Assembly (NCBI GenBank): GCA_002391425.1
Contig: DGEZ01000009.1
Coordinates: forward strand, 1 to 14,137
Direction: 5' to 3'
DNA length: 14,137 nucleotides
DNA from: Micrococcales bacterium UBA3913
GTDB taxonomy: Bacteria; Actinomycetota; Actinomycetes; Actinomycetales; Microbacteriaceae
Program-made: the position numbers and the translations under genes
Notes under the pieces: model-generated
Database searches by the model: none
What the model was told of the DNA's origin: nothing
The model's input: only the letters and a program-made list of their open reading frames with translations
Part shown: one piece after another, positions 1 through 6,263 of the stretch
Position numbering within the stretch: position 1 is the first letter of the stretch
How the letters are laid out: every line of letters starts with the position of its first letter

Positions 1-19
1 AGATGTGTATAAGAGACAG
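1..19 (+). other. Tn5/Nextera mosaic-end adapter (artefact)
   Basis: The first 19 bases, AGATGTGTATAAGAGACAG, are exactly the Tn5 transposase mosaic end used in tagmentation libraries. The reverse complement ends the window. This is library sequence, not genome. Read in frame with the first gene it encodes the spurious peptide MCIRDR, so any start codon placed here is false. Confidence 0.98.
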
Positions 20-824
20 GCTTGAGACACTCCCGGTCAAAGGCCGTGCAGCGAAGACCGGCTACACGAGATCTCAGTTCGGTACTGCCTGGGAAGACGT
101 TGACGACAACGGCTGTGATACGCGCAACGACATTCTGAAGCGCGACCTCACGGACATCACCGACAAGGACTCTTGTAAGATCGCGACGGGCACACTCCTA
201 TCTGCCTATTCCGGCGAGACCGTCAGCTTTGTTCGTGGAGAATCCACATCATCCGAAGTTCAGATAGACCATCTCGTGTCGCTCTCTGATGCGTGGCAGA
301 CGGGCGCTCAGCAGTTAGAGACTTCCGCTCGGGAAGCTCTCGCAAACGATCCGCTCAACCTGCAGGCCGTCGAAGGCTCTCTTAACGAGCAGAAAGGCGA
401 CGGCGATGCCGCCACCTGGCTTCCACCGCTCAAGTCCTACCGGTGTGTGTATGTTGCCCGTCAGGTGTCCGTTAAAGCGATCTACGGACTGTGGGTTACA
501 CAGGCAGAACACGACGCAATCGCGACGATCCTGGACACCTGCCCAGATCAACAGGCATACACGTCGGAATATGCCACGACAGTGATAGAGTCGGCGTCAC
601 CGAGCGCGATGGTAACGCCCACAACGGAAGCGGCCACCCCGACAGTTGAGGCTACTACCCCTATGACACAGGCTGTGACACCCAGCGTCGACAGCGGAAG
701 TGATGTTTACTATAAGAACTGCGACGCTGTCCGGGCAGCTGGCGCAGCACCGCTCTATCAGGGACAACCAGGATATTCATCGAAGCTTGACCGTGACGGC
801 GACGGCGTAGCCTGCGAGCAGTAA
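20..824 (+). CDS. Secreted HNH nuclease (DUF1524-like) with C-terminal Excalibur domain, 5' partial
   Basis: The 3' part of a gene for a probable extracellular HNH-type nuclease; its start and signal peptide lie beyond the contig end, because the apparent ATG at position 3 is adapter. About 267 genomic codons remain. The first ~180 residues match the actinobacterial DUF1524/GmrSD-type HNH family: the IDHLVSLSDAW motif (metal and catalytic histidine, about 84 codons into the genomic part), then NDPLNL, then an N-x-x-KGD-x-DAATWLPP block. Paired cysteines suit an exported protein. A Thr/Pro-rich linker of roughly 35 residues follows. The last ~40 residues are an Excalibur calcium-binding domain, YKNCD through DRDGDGVACE, with the Dx(D/N)xDG loop and two cysteines. 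Predicted role is DNA cleavage outside the cell or at the wall, in nutrient scavenging or competition; that is inference. It converges on ssrA. Confidence 0.85.
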
Positions 825-904
825 TCGCGGCCGACATGGCACGTAGCGCCATGAGGAACGCGGCCGTTCGAACATGCAGGGGCCCATCGATTCGCCCCCG
901 AAAT
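825..904. other. Short intergenic stretch with weak hairpin
   Basis: Spacer between the nuclease stop and the strong hairpin at 905. It holds a 6-bp stem, CATGGC (835-840) with GCCATG (848-853), and two copies of CGCGGCCG (826-833 and 858-865). No T-run follows the stem, so I do not call it a terminator. I see no gene here. Confidence 0.4.
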
Positions 905-952
905 TCCACGAATAGAAAAGGGCCCCGAAAGGGGCCCTTTTCTATTCGTGGA
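905..952. terminator. Bidirectional intrinsic terminator between nuclease gene and ssrA
   Basis: A perfect inverted repeat of 22 bp (905-926 and 931-952) around a GAAA loop on the + strand (UUUC on the - strand). The GC core GGGCCCC/GGGGCCC is flanked by AAAA and TTTT on either side, so both strands give a GC hairpin followed by a short U-run. It sits exactly between two convergent genes. The outer 4 bp of the right arm overlap the 3' end of mature tmRNA (949-952), so the ssrA terminator stem starts inside the acceptor stem sequence. Confidence 0.85.
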
Positions 953-1319
953 GACGCCGGGAATCGAACCCGGGTCCACTGCCGATGTCGTGTGTCTTCT
1001 ACGGGCGTAGCCTGTCAAGGCGTTCTCATCGGCTCTGACCTTTGTGACAGGCACCTAGGTCAACGAGCCCAGCCGAAGGGAAAAGTCCCGGTGCATCCTT
1101 CGACGCAATACACCAGCAAGCCCCTCATATGACGCCGAAACTAGAGCAGGAGCATCTCTAGCTCGACGGACCTCGAAAGCTCGCCTTACGCGGCGAGGGC
1201 GAAGTCGGTGCGCTTAGCGTTGGCACCTATAAGTTGCGTGAGTGCGTTTACGAGATAACCCACGCCTCCTCGGCCCGCTTCTCACAGTCAAACAGACAGT
1301 GTCGAAACCGATCGTCCCC
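949..1319 (-). ncRNA. ssrA: Transfer-messenger RNA (tmRNA)
   Basis: One-piece tmRNA of about 371 nt, which rescues stalled ribosomes together with SmpB (encoded at 3597-4076). The 5' end reads GGGGACGATCGGTTTCGAC and the 3' end carries a T-arm, GGGTTCGATTCCC, then GGCGTCTCCA. The 7-bp acceptor stem GGGGACG/CGTCTCC closes with one G-U pair, which fixes both ends (1319 and the discriminator A at 949). CCA is not encoded (the next bases are CG), so it must be added after processing, unlike the tRNA-Leu in this window. The mRNA-like part encodes the tag ANAKRTDFALAA. A strong hairpin terminator lies directly downstream. I could not define a convincing promoter upstream of 1319. Confidence 0.96.
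1186..1224 (-). other. ssrA: tmRNA proteolysis-tag reading frame (ANAKRTDFALAA)
   Basis: Within tmRNA, the resume codon GCC (1222-1224) starts a 12-codon frame, ANAKRTDFALAA, ending in TAA at 1186-1188. The C-terminal FALAA matches the actinobacterial tag class recognised by ClpXP-type proteases. The charge pattern KRTDFALAA is like tags I recall from Actinomyces relatives. The resume codon is GCC rather than the more common GCA. Confidence 0.93.
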
Positions 1320-1422
1320 ATGTGGAATTGTCAATGCTGAAAAGACCAGCACTACAGGCTACAACACGATGGCCATCACGTCCATTCCCGAGAGCGGGAG
1401 CCTGCCTCACGCGTAGGGGGCG
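1320..1422. other. Intergenic between ABC permease stop and ssrA
   Basis: 103 bp that must contain the ssrA promoter if ssrA is not made only by read-through. A TTGACA-like hexamer lies too close to the mature 5' end to act as a normal -35, and the TANNNT candidates are weak. A 5-bp stem, TCCCG/CGGGA around 1386-1399, lacks a U-run and is at best a poor terminator for the permease gene. Confidence 0.4.
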
Positions 1423-2154
1423 CTATCTCGTTCTGCGCCGCAGGGTGAGGGATGCGCAGATCACCGACCCGAGGACCCACGCCACAATCACGGCAATGTT
1501 CCCTCCCGCATCCCACAGGGGATCCCCCGCGGAGACGTGGTTCAGCGCATCCACGGCATGGGACAGCGGGAGCACGTCGGAGACTGCCTCGAGAACGTCG
1601 GGCATCTGGTCGCGGGGCACGAAGATCCCACCGAGCAGGATCTGCGGGAACACGATCAGCGGCATGAACTGGACCACCTGGAACTCGGTCGTCGCGAACG
1701 CACTGGCTAAGAGGCCCAGGCTCACGCCCAGCACCGCATCCAGGACGGAAACGAGGATGAGCTGCCAGAACGGGCCGCCCAGGTCCAGGCCGCACACGGC
1801 AACAGCGAACCAGCTCACGATCGTGGCCTGAGCGACGGCGACAAGCCCAAAGGCCAGGGCGTACCCGAGGATGATATCCAACCGGCGTACCGGCATCGTG
1901 AGCAGGCGCTCCAGGGTGCCGCTACGCCTCTCGCGCAGAGTCGTGATGCTCGTCACCAGGAACATGAGCACGAAGGGGAAGAGTCCGAGCATAGCCGGAC
2001 CAACCTGTGCGAACACGGTGGTGTCCGTGAAGATCCAGGCCAGCAGCCCCACAAGGATGCTCGGCATGACGAGCATGAGGACAACGGTCCGGGGGTCATG
2101 CCGGAGTTGCTGCAGGACACGCCGTGCTGTCGCAGCAGCGAAAGATCCGGTCAT
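1423..2154 (-). CDS. ABC-2 type transporter permease
   Basis: Membrane subunit of an ABC exporter, 243 aa, the usual length for ABC-2 (DrrB/YhhJ-like) permeases. Six hydrophobic segments are visible: near residues 24-45, 52-72, 96-122, 128-150, 160-176 and 218-235. The family hallmark LRERRSGTLERLLTMPVRR follows the second segment, and LLGGIFVPRDQMPDVLEAVSDVLPLSHAVDAL precedes the last one, as in antibiotic/multidrug ABC-2 permeases. ATG at 2154 overlaps the ATPase stop as ATGA, so the two subunits are translationally coupled. Substrate is unknown; drug, lantibiotic or lipid export are the common roles of such pairs. Probable control is by the upstream TetR regulator. This is the last gene before ssrA. 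Confidence 0.9.
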   Translation of the reverse strand: MTGSFAAATARRVLQQLRHDPRTVVLMLVMPSILVGLLAWIFTDTTVFAQVGPAMLGLFPFVLMFLVTSITTLRERRSGTLERLLTMPVRRLDIILGYALAFGLVAVAQATIVSWFAVAVCGLDLGGPFWQLILVSVLDAVLGVSLGLLASAFATTEFQVVQFMPLIVFPQILLGGIFVPRDQMPDVLEAVSDVLPLSHAVDALNHVSAGDPLWDAGGNIAVIVAWVLGSVICASLTLRRRTR

Positions 2155-2921
2155 GAGTTGTCCCTTCCGGTAGGGTCCTGGTCCGGCACGGCATCACGAC
2201 CGCGCCCGTGACTCTCCACCACTTTCAGGAAGGCAGTATCCGGGTCGGTGCTTTCCGTGCTCTCCAGCAGCTGCCCCGGCGTCAGCTGAGCCAGCAGCTG
2301 CCCTTCGTGAAGCAAGATCAACTCGTCGCAGCGTAACGCCTCGTCCATAACGTGACTGGACACGATCACCGTCGAGCCACGATCGGCCAGATGTCGAAAG
2401 ATCGCCCACAGGTCACGTCGCAGCACCGGGTCGAGCCCGACGGTGGGCTCGTCGAGCACGAGCAATCGCGGCGAACCGAGCATCGCAACAGCGAGGGCGA
2501 CTCGATTACGCTGGCCCCCGGAGAGAGAACCGACCAGGCGTCTGCGGTAGCTGGCCAACCCGACGTCAGCGAGGACCTCCCTTCCGCGCGACTTCTCCAC
2601 GCCGAGGGCACTGCTGAAATAGGAAATATTCTGCGCCACGGTGAGGTCGTCGTAGACAGCGGCCTGCTGACTGGCATACGCCACCTCAGTGGCGAGCACC
2701 CGGTCCCCGGCGGGATGGCCCAGCACCGTAACCGTTCCGCGCACACCGGCCTGTAAACCCAGGAAAACACGCATGAGCGTCGACTTCCCTGACCCTGATG
2801 GCCCCAGCAAGCCGACGAGCCGACCCTGCGGCACGTCCAGGTCGAGAGACGTGAACACAGTCGTGTGTCCACGTCGCACACCCAGGCCTCGAATGCTGAC
2901 TGCTGCAGCATCCCTCAGCAA
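2151..2921 (-). CDS. ABC transporter ATP-binding protein
   Basis: Nucleotide-binding subunit of the exporter, 256 aa. It has Walker A GPSGSGKST (40-48), Q-loop glutamine (85, in AYASQQ), signature LSGGQRNR (133-140), Walker B LLVLDEP (153-159) with the catalytic Glu, D-loop GLDP, and switch His190 (SSHVMDE). This order is typical of the DrrA/CcmA-type partners of ABC-2 permeases. The start is TTG at 2921, directly after an in-frame stop codon and therefore the first start available; the next in-frame ATG/GTG lies past the first beta strand. A GGTG 5 bp upstream is the only ribosome-site candidate. The start lies inside a 26-bp near-palindrome (2920-2945). It follows tetR by only 19 bp. Confidence 0.93.
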   Translation of the reverse strand: MLRDAAAVSIRGLGVRRGHTTVFTSLDLDVPQGRLVGLLGPSGSGKSTLMRVFLGLQAGVRGTVTVLGHPAGDRVLATEVAYASQQAAVYDDLTVAQNISYFSSALGVEKSRGREVLADVGLASYRRRLVGSLSGGQRNRVALAVAMLGSPRLLVLDEPTVGLDPVLRRDLWAIFRHLADRGSTVIVSSHVMDEALRCDELILLHEGQLLAQLTPGQLLESTESTDPDTAFLKVVESHGRGRDAVPDQDPTGRDNS

Positions 2922-2945
2922 TTATTCACCACATGATGAATTATT
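2920..2945. promoter_or_regulatory. Candidate TetR operator (26-bp near-palindrome)
   Basis: An AT-rich imperfect palindrome, AATTATTCACCA / TGATGAATTATT, with 10 of 13 base pairs symmetric. It straddles the tetR stop (2941-2943), the 19-bp gap and the first bases of the ABC ATPase gene. Its AT content contrasts strongly with the GC-rich neighbours. Position and symmetry fit an operator for the adjacent TetR-family protein, but an RNA hairpin is also possible. No consensus is known to me for this regulator. Confidence 0.45.
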
Positions 2946-3600
2946 CTCTTCCGAGGTGATCCGTGTCAACATCAGGAAGAACACCCGAGAGGGCATCCTC
3001 AATACTCGGAGACACCAGAGCAATCGCATCCTCAACCGTGAGCGACGCAAGTGCCGGAACGTGCACCACGTAGCGGGCCATCACGGCGCCCAGGAGCCGA
3101 GACGCCGCTAACCCAGCACGGAGCTTCGCCTCGGAGCCGCCACCCAATACCTCGGCGACCCGATCGACAAGGAGGGAGAGAAAAAAGGAACGCACAACGG
3201 TCGATACCGGGCTAGAACCCATCGCCGTACGCACCATCACCAGTGCGCGCTTGCGCACAATTGGGTCCTCCCACGCGCCAAAGAGCGTGGTCGTCACCCG
3301 CAGACCCAAACCCTCGCGCGGCCCTTGAAGAGCTTCGGCCAGCAGCTGGGCGGGGTTAACCGGTAACCGGAGGACCTCTACAACGAGCTCACTCTTATCC
3401 GCGAAATAGTGATGCACCAGAGAGGGGTCAACGGCAGCCCGCCGGGCGATCGAGCGGAAAGAACTTGCCTCGAACCCCACCTGGGAGAACTCCTCCTCCG
3501 CAGCCGCCACTATCCGGTCCCGGCCAGACCGCGCATCACCACGTTTCGGGCGCCCCCGGCGGCGACGCGACCGATCCTCCGGGGCAACTCCGGAAGTCAC
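2941..3600 (-). CDS. TetR/AcrR family transcriptional regulator
   Basis: 219 aa with a TetR N-terminal helix-turn-helix at about residues 24-73: RDRIVAAAEEEFSQVGFEASSFRSIARRAAVDPSLVHHYFADKSELVVEVL contains the classic A-x-x-x-F, S-x-R-x-I-A and HHYFADKxEL positions. A basic lead-in, RSRRRRGRPKRG, precedes it, which is common in actinobacterial members. The remaining ~145 residues are the helical ligand-binding and dimer domain, resembling the Pfam TetR_C_17 type. The start is GTG at 3600, overlapping the smpB stop as GTGA, so it is probably translated by reinitiation from the smpB transcript. It most likely represses the ABC exporter genes that follow on the same strand, possibly through the palindrome at 2920-2945. 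The ligand is unknown. Confidence 0.92.
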   Translation of the reverse strand: MTSGVAPEDRSRRRRGRPKRGDARSGRDRIVAAAEEEFSQVGFEASSFRSIARRAAVDPSLVHHYFADKSELVVEVLRLPVNPAQLLAEALQGPREGLGLRVTTTLFGAWEDPIVRKRALVMVRTAMGSSPVSTVVRSFFLSLLVDRVAEVLGGGSEAKLRAGLAASRLLGAVMARYVVHVPALASLTVEDAIALVSPSIEDALSGVLPDVDTDHLGRE

Positions 3601-4076
3601 CAGTCGCGTCCTCGAGTCTTCATCGCGCGTTCCGCCTCCCGGCGGTCTTGCCGTTCGCGCAGCGTCTGACGCTTGTCCCAGTCCTTCTTGCCACGAGCCA
3701 ACCCCAGCTCGAGTTTCGCCCGTCCATCAGAGAAATACAGAGACAGGGGCACCACAGTGAGCCCCTGCTCAGCGACCTTCGCCGACCACTTGTGTATCTG
3801 GAGTTTGTGCAGCAACAACTTGCGCTTGCGCTTGGGGGCATGGTTGTTCCACGTGCCGTTGATGTACTCCGGGATGGTCACGTTCTCGATCCACGCCTCG
3901 CCGTCACGGAAGTATGCGTATCCGTCACGAATCACCGCGTGCCCCTCACGCAACGACTTCACCTCTGACCCGGTCAGGACGAGCCCAGCCTCGACGGTGT
4001 CCAGAATCTCATACTCGTGGCGGGCGCGACGATTCGACGCCACCATGCTCTGTTTCGGGTCCGTTCCCTTAGCCAT
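3597..4076 (-). CDS. smpB: SsrA-binding protein SmpB
   Basis: Protein partner of tmRNA in trans-translation, 159 aa, the normal length. It binds the tRNA-like end of tmRNA and fills the empty decoding site of stalled ribosomes. Visible family blocks are NRRARHEYEILDTVEAGLVLTGSEVKSLREG (OB-fold start), DGYAYFRDGEAWIENVTIPEY, the KRKRKLLLHK stretch, VPLSLYFSDGRAKLELGLARGKK, and the basic C-terminal tail KRQTLRERQDRREAERA that enters the mRNA channel. The ATG at 4076 has a strong GAAGGAGG ribosome site and a TAGGAT -10 box 36 bp upstream. Its RNA partner ssrA lies about 2.3 kb downstream on the same strand, with a tetR-ABC module between them. Confidence 0.97.
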   Translation of the reverse strand: MAKGTDPKQSMVASNRRARHEYEILDTVEAGLVLTGSEVKSLREGHAVIRDGYAYFRDGEAWIENVTIPEYINGTWNNHAPKRKRKLLLHKLQIHKWSAKVAEQGLTVVPLSLYFSDGRAKLELGLARGKKDWDKRQTLRERQDRREAERAMKTRGRDW

Positions 4077-4080
4077 GTCT

Positions 4081-4089
4081 CGCCTCCTT
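4081..4089 (-). promoter_or_regulatory. smpB: Strong ribosome-binding site of smpB
   Basis: On the minus strand GAAGGAGG lies 4 bases before the smpB ATG. It is one of only two textbook Shine-Dalgarno sequences in the window (the other is before rph) and stands out against the leaderless starts of the neighbours. Confidence 0.8.
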
Positions 4090-4112
4090 CACCAGTGGAT
4101 GTGCAGCCTTTC

Positions 4113-4118
4113 ATCCTA
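4113..4118 (-). promoter_or_regulatory. smpB: Probable -10 box of smpB
   Basis: TAGGAT on the minus strand fits the actinobacterial TANNNT -10 consensus and sits 36 bp before the smpB ATG, leaving an untranslated leader of roughly 30 nt that carries the ribosome site. No clear -35 is visible. It implies that smpB, tetR and perhaps the ABC genes are expressed apart from the ftsEX transcript. Confidence 0.55.
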
Positions 4119-4172
4119 CCGGGGAATTCGGATTTCCGGCATAACCTGTGGATTCTGCCGCCCGCCAGAAAG

Positions 4173-4517
4173 TCAGGACTTCTTCTTCGCGACCTTCAGG
4201 ATGCGGCGGATGGTGCACCCCAGGACAGCGACGAACGGGATCGCGACCGCCATGAACGTGATCGGGTTCGCCTGGAACTCCAGGTCACCATCCTCATCCA
4301 CCCGATACACGCCCAGGGGAACAGCGACGCCCCCGCCGCCAATGCCCTTGGCCTGGGGCTTCTCCACATCGGCGGAGGTGTCTTCCCCGCCACCGAGCCC
4401 TCCAGCGACAATTGATACCGGAAGAAACTGCTTGCCCGAGATCTCCCTGACCTCGCCCGTGTGCGACATCAGGAATTGCCGAAGACGATCTGCAACCTGC
4501 TCATATGCGCTACTCAT
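4173..4517 (-). CDS. GerW/YtfJ-family-like membrane protein
   Basis: 114 aa from the ATG at 4517; ATG at 4529 gives four more residues and is an alternative. The longer frame back to 4619 would overlap ftsX and is unlikely. N-terminal residues 1-25 look helical. Next comes the GerW (YtfJ) pattern of a short beta segment, SGKQFLPVSIVAGGLGGGED, then a glycine run, KGIGGGGVAVPLGVYRVDEDGDLEF. In YtfJ proteins this order is 'IPxxxVxxGFGxGG ... GGGGGGGVxxxPxAxxVI'. Residues ~84-104 form one membrane helix, and the tail is basic (RRILKVAKKKS), so the C-terminus is probably cytoplasmic. GerW is known from spore-formers, but relatives occur in non-sporulating actinobacteria with no assigned function. 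The gene follows ftsX by 19-31 bp and is probably in the ftsEX operon. Confidence 0.72.
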   Translation of the reverse strand: MSSAYEQVADRLRQFLMSHTGEVREISGKQFLPVSIVAGGLGGGEDTSADVEKPQAKGIGGGGVAVPLGVYRVDEDGDLEFQANPITFMAVAIPFVAVLGCTIRRILKVAKKKS

Positions 4518-4548
4518 ACCAGCGAGCATATCGCGGGTAAGCCCGCCA

Positions 4549-5457
4549 TCACACCCGCAGATAGCGTCGAATCGCGAGCGCCGAGGCGAATCCCGCCAGC
4601 AGGACTCCGGCAGCGACAATCATCGGCCACACCATCAGCGCATCCGAGACGTCAATGAAGGACACGTAGGGCATCTGCTGAACGAGATAGTCCCGCACCA
4701 GATACTTCACGACAAGCACGAGAGCCGCCCCGGCCAGGAGAGATCCGATCAGTGCCGAGGCGATCCCCTCCAGCACGAAGGGGGTCTGGATGTACAGATT
4801 GGATGCCCCGACGAAACGCATGATGCCGAGTTCCTTCCGGCGCGCGAACGCAGACAGCCGGATCGTGGTGGAGATCAGCAGCACCGCACACAACAGCATC
4901 AGCGCCGCGACACCCACCGCGGCGAGGCTTGCTCCGTTGAGCACACGGAAGATCTGGTCCAGGTACGCACGCTGATCCGTGACCGAGCTCACCCCGTCGA
5001 CGTCCGCGAACGCCTGGGTGATCACGTCCGAGTCGGACGAGTCCTTCAGGCTCACCCAGTAGGTCTCGCCCAACTGGTCGGCCTGGACCCAGCCAGCAAC
5101 CTCAGAACCCTCAAACTGCTCCTGGAAATTCTCGTACGCGGTCTGCTCATCCTCGTAGAAATACTCATTGATGAGAGGGGCCAACGTGTCCGAGCCCAGC
5201 AGGTCCTCGATGGCGGCCTTCTGCTCATCGGTGACCTCCCCCGCGGGGCACAGCGGAGCTTCCTCGTACCCAGTGCACAGGTAGATCGCCACCTGTGCCT
5301 TGTCGTACCAGTAGTTCTTCATCTGGTTGATCTGCATCTGTAAAAGCACTGCAGCTCCGACGAACGTCAGGGAGATGAAGGTGACCAGGATGATCGAGAC
5401 GACCATCGACACATTGCGCCGCAAACCGGCTCCGGCTTCACGCAGCATCCGCCACAT
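4549..5457 (-). CDS. ftsX: Cell-division ABC-like membrane protein FtsX
   Basis: 302 aa from the ATG at 5457. With FtsE it forms the divisome-linked complex that activates peptidoglycan hydrolases outside the membrane. The family layout is present: a cytoplasmic start LREAGAGLRRNVSM, TM1 (about 18-38), a large extracytoplasmic loop (about 40-175), and three C-terminal TM helices (about 183-205, 232-255, 273-295), ending in RRYLRV. The conserved RRKELGIMRFVGAS cytoplasmic segment follows TM2. The loop contains two cysteines (LCTGYEEAPLC) that could form a disulfide, and many acidic residues. A GTG at 5466 would add three residues and overlap ftsE, but GGGGG lies 8 bases before the ATG, so I prefer the ATG. 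Downstream is the GerW-like gene. Confidence 0.95.
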   Translation of the reverse strand: MWRMLREAGAGLRRNVSMVVSIILVTFISLTFVGAAVLLQMQINQMKNYWYDKAQVAIYLCTGYEEAPLCPAGEVTDEQKAAIEDLLGSDTLAPLINEYFYEDEQTAYENFQEQFEGSEVAGWVQADQLGETYWVSLKDSSDSDVITQAFADVDGVSSVTDQRAYLDQIFRVLNGASLAAVGVAALMLLCAVLLISTTIRLSAFARRKELGIMRFVGASNLYIQTPFVLEGIASALIGSLLAGAALVLVVKYLVRDYLVQQMPYVSFIDVSDALMVWPMIVAAGVLLAGFASALAIRRYLRV

Positions 5458-5458
5458 G

Positions 5459-6145
5459 TCAGGCACCCCCGTAGGTCGAGTGCTCGTCGTCTCGGACGAT
5501 GTGCCCCTGACGGAGCTCGACGACGCGTTTGTTCATCCTGTCCACGATCATCGTGTCGTGGGTAGCCATCAGGATGGTTGTACCGCTGGCATTGATCCGC
5601 TCCAGCAGCGCCATGATGCCCTGGCTGGTCATGGGGTCGAGGTTCCCGGTCGGCTCGTCGGCGAGCATAATGGCGGGTTTGTTCACCACGGCACGGGCGA
5701 TCGCGACACGCTGCTGCTCGCCCCCGGACAGCTCATGGGGGAGACGATTCTCCTTGCCGGTGAGCCCGACGAGTTTGAGCACGTCCGGGACGGCCTCCTG
5801 GATGAACCCGCGCGACTTGCCCGTCGCCTGCAACGCGAATGCGACGTTCTGGTACGTTGACTTGTTCGGCAGCAGCCGGAAGTCCTGGAACACGACGCCC
5901 AGTTTGCGTCGGTAGAAGGGAACCTTGCGCGGGGAAATCGTGCTGACATCCTGCCCCAGGATAAAGATTTCGCCCGAGGTGGCCTTCTCCTCGCGCAGCG
6001 CAAGACGAAGTATCGTGGACTTACCGGAACCGCTGGCCCCGACCAGGAAGACAAACTCTCCCTTGTCCACGTTCAAGCTCACGTTGTCGAGAGCTGGTTT
6101 GGTTGTGCCACGGTACATCTTCGTGACGCCAGTGAAGCTAATCAT
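5459..6145 (-). CDS. ftsE: Cell-division ATP-binding protein FtsE
   Basis: 228 aa, the standard FtsE length. It is the cytoplasmic ATPase that drives FtsX to regulate cell-wall hydrolysis at septation. Motifs are Walker A GASGSGKST (36-44), Q-loop VVFQDFRLL (Gln87), signature LSGGEQQR (139-146), Walker B IMLADEPTGNLDP (159-171), and switch His196 (ATHD). The SGEIFILGQDVS and RRKLGVVFQDFRLLPNKS segments are specific to FtsE rather than generic ABC ATPases. ATG at 6145 has no Shine-Dalgarno sequence; a TAGTCT -10 box ends 9 bases upstream, suggesting a near-leaderless mRNA. The ftsE stop lies next to the ftsX start, as expected for a coupled operon. prfB is upstream, 118 bp away. Confidence 0.97.
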   Translation of the reverse strand: MISFTGVTKMYRGTTKPALDNVSLNVDKGEFVFLVGASGSGKSTILRLALREEKATSGEIFILGQDVSTISPRKVPFYRRKLGVVFQDFRLLPNKSTYQNVAFALQATGKSRGFIQEAVPDVLKLVGLTGKENRLPHELSGGEQQRVAIARAVVNKPAIMLADEPTGNLDPMTSQGIMALLERINASGTTILMATHDTMIVDRMNKRVVELRQGHIVRDDEHSTYGGA

Positions 6146-6154
6146 CGCTAAGAC

Positions 6155-6160
6155 AGACTA
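6155..6160 (-). promoter_or_regulatory. ftsE: Probable -10 box of ftsE
   Basis: TAGTCT on the minus strand fits TANNNT and ends 9 bases before the ftsE ATG, which would give a transcript start within about 3 bases of the start codon. No -35 is evident. This suggests ftsEX has its own promoter apart from prfB. Confidence 0.5.
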
Positions 6161-6263
6161 TGGGGCAATTCTCCCAGGAACCGCACGACGCCCCCGCGCG
6201 GCGAAAATTCCCAGAAAAGCACCGGGATGCACTCCGCAGCAGGATGCGAGGCCCCCGAATCGC

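Noticed and set aside
836..1132. A 98-codon + strand frame across the hairpin and tmRNA
   Set aside because: It overlaps a tmRNA identified by acceptor stem, T-arm and tag frame on the other strand.
1380..1400. Terminator after the ABC permease gene
   Set aside because: Only a 5-bp GC stem without a U-run; too weak to call.
3673..5343. A 556-codon open frame on the + strand opposite smpB, the GerW-like gene and ftsX
   Set aside because: It is antisense to three well-supported genes, its product has no domain pattern and a biased Arg/Ser/His composition; long open shadows are expected in GC-rich DNA.
6161..6263. Possible small gene between ftsE and prfB
   Set aside because: GC-rich spacer with no convincing frame; only the ftsE promoter region is supported.
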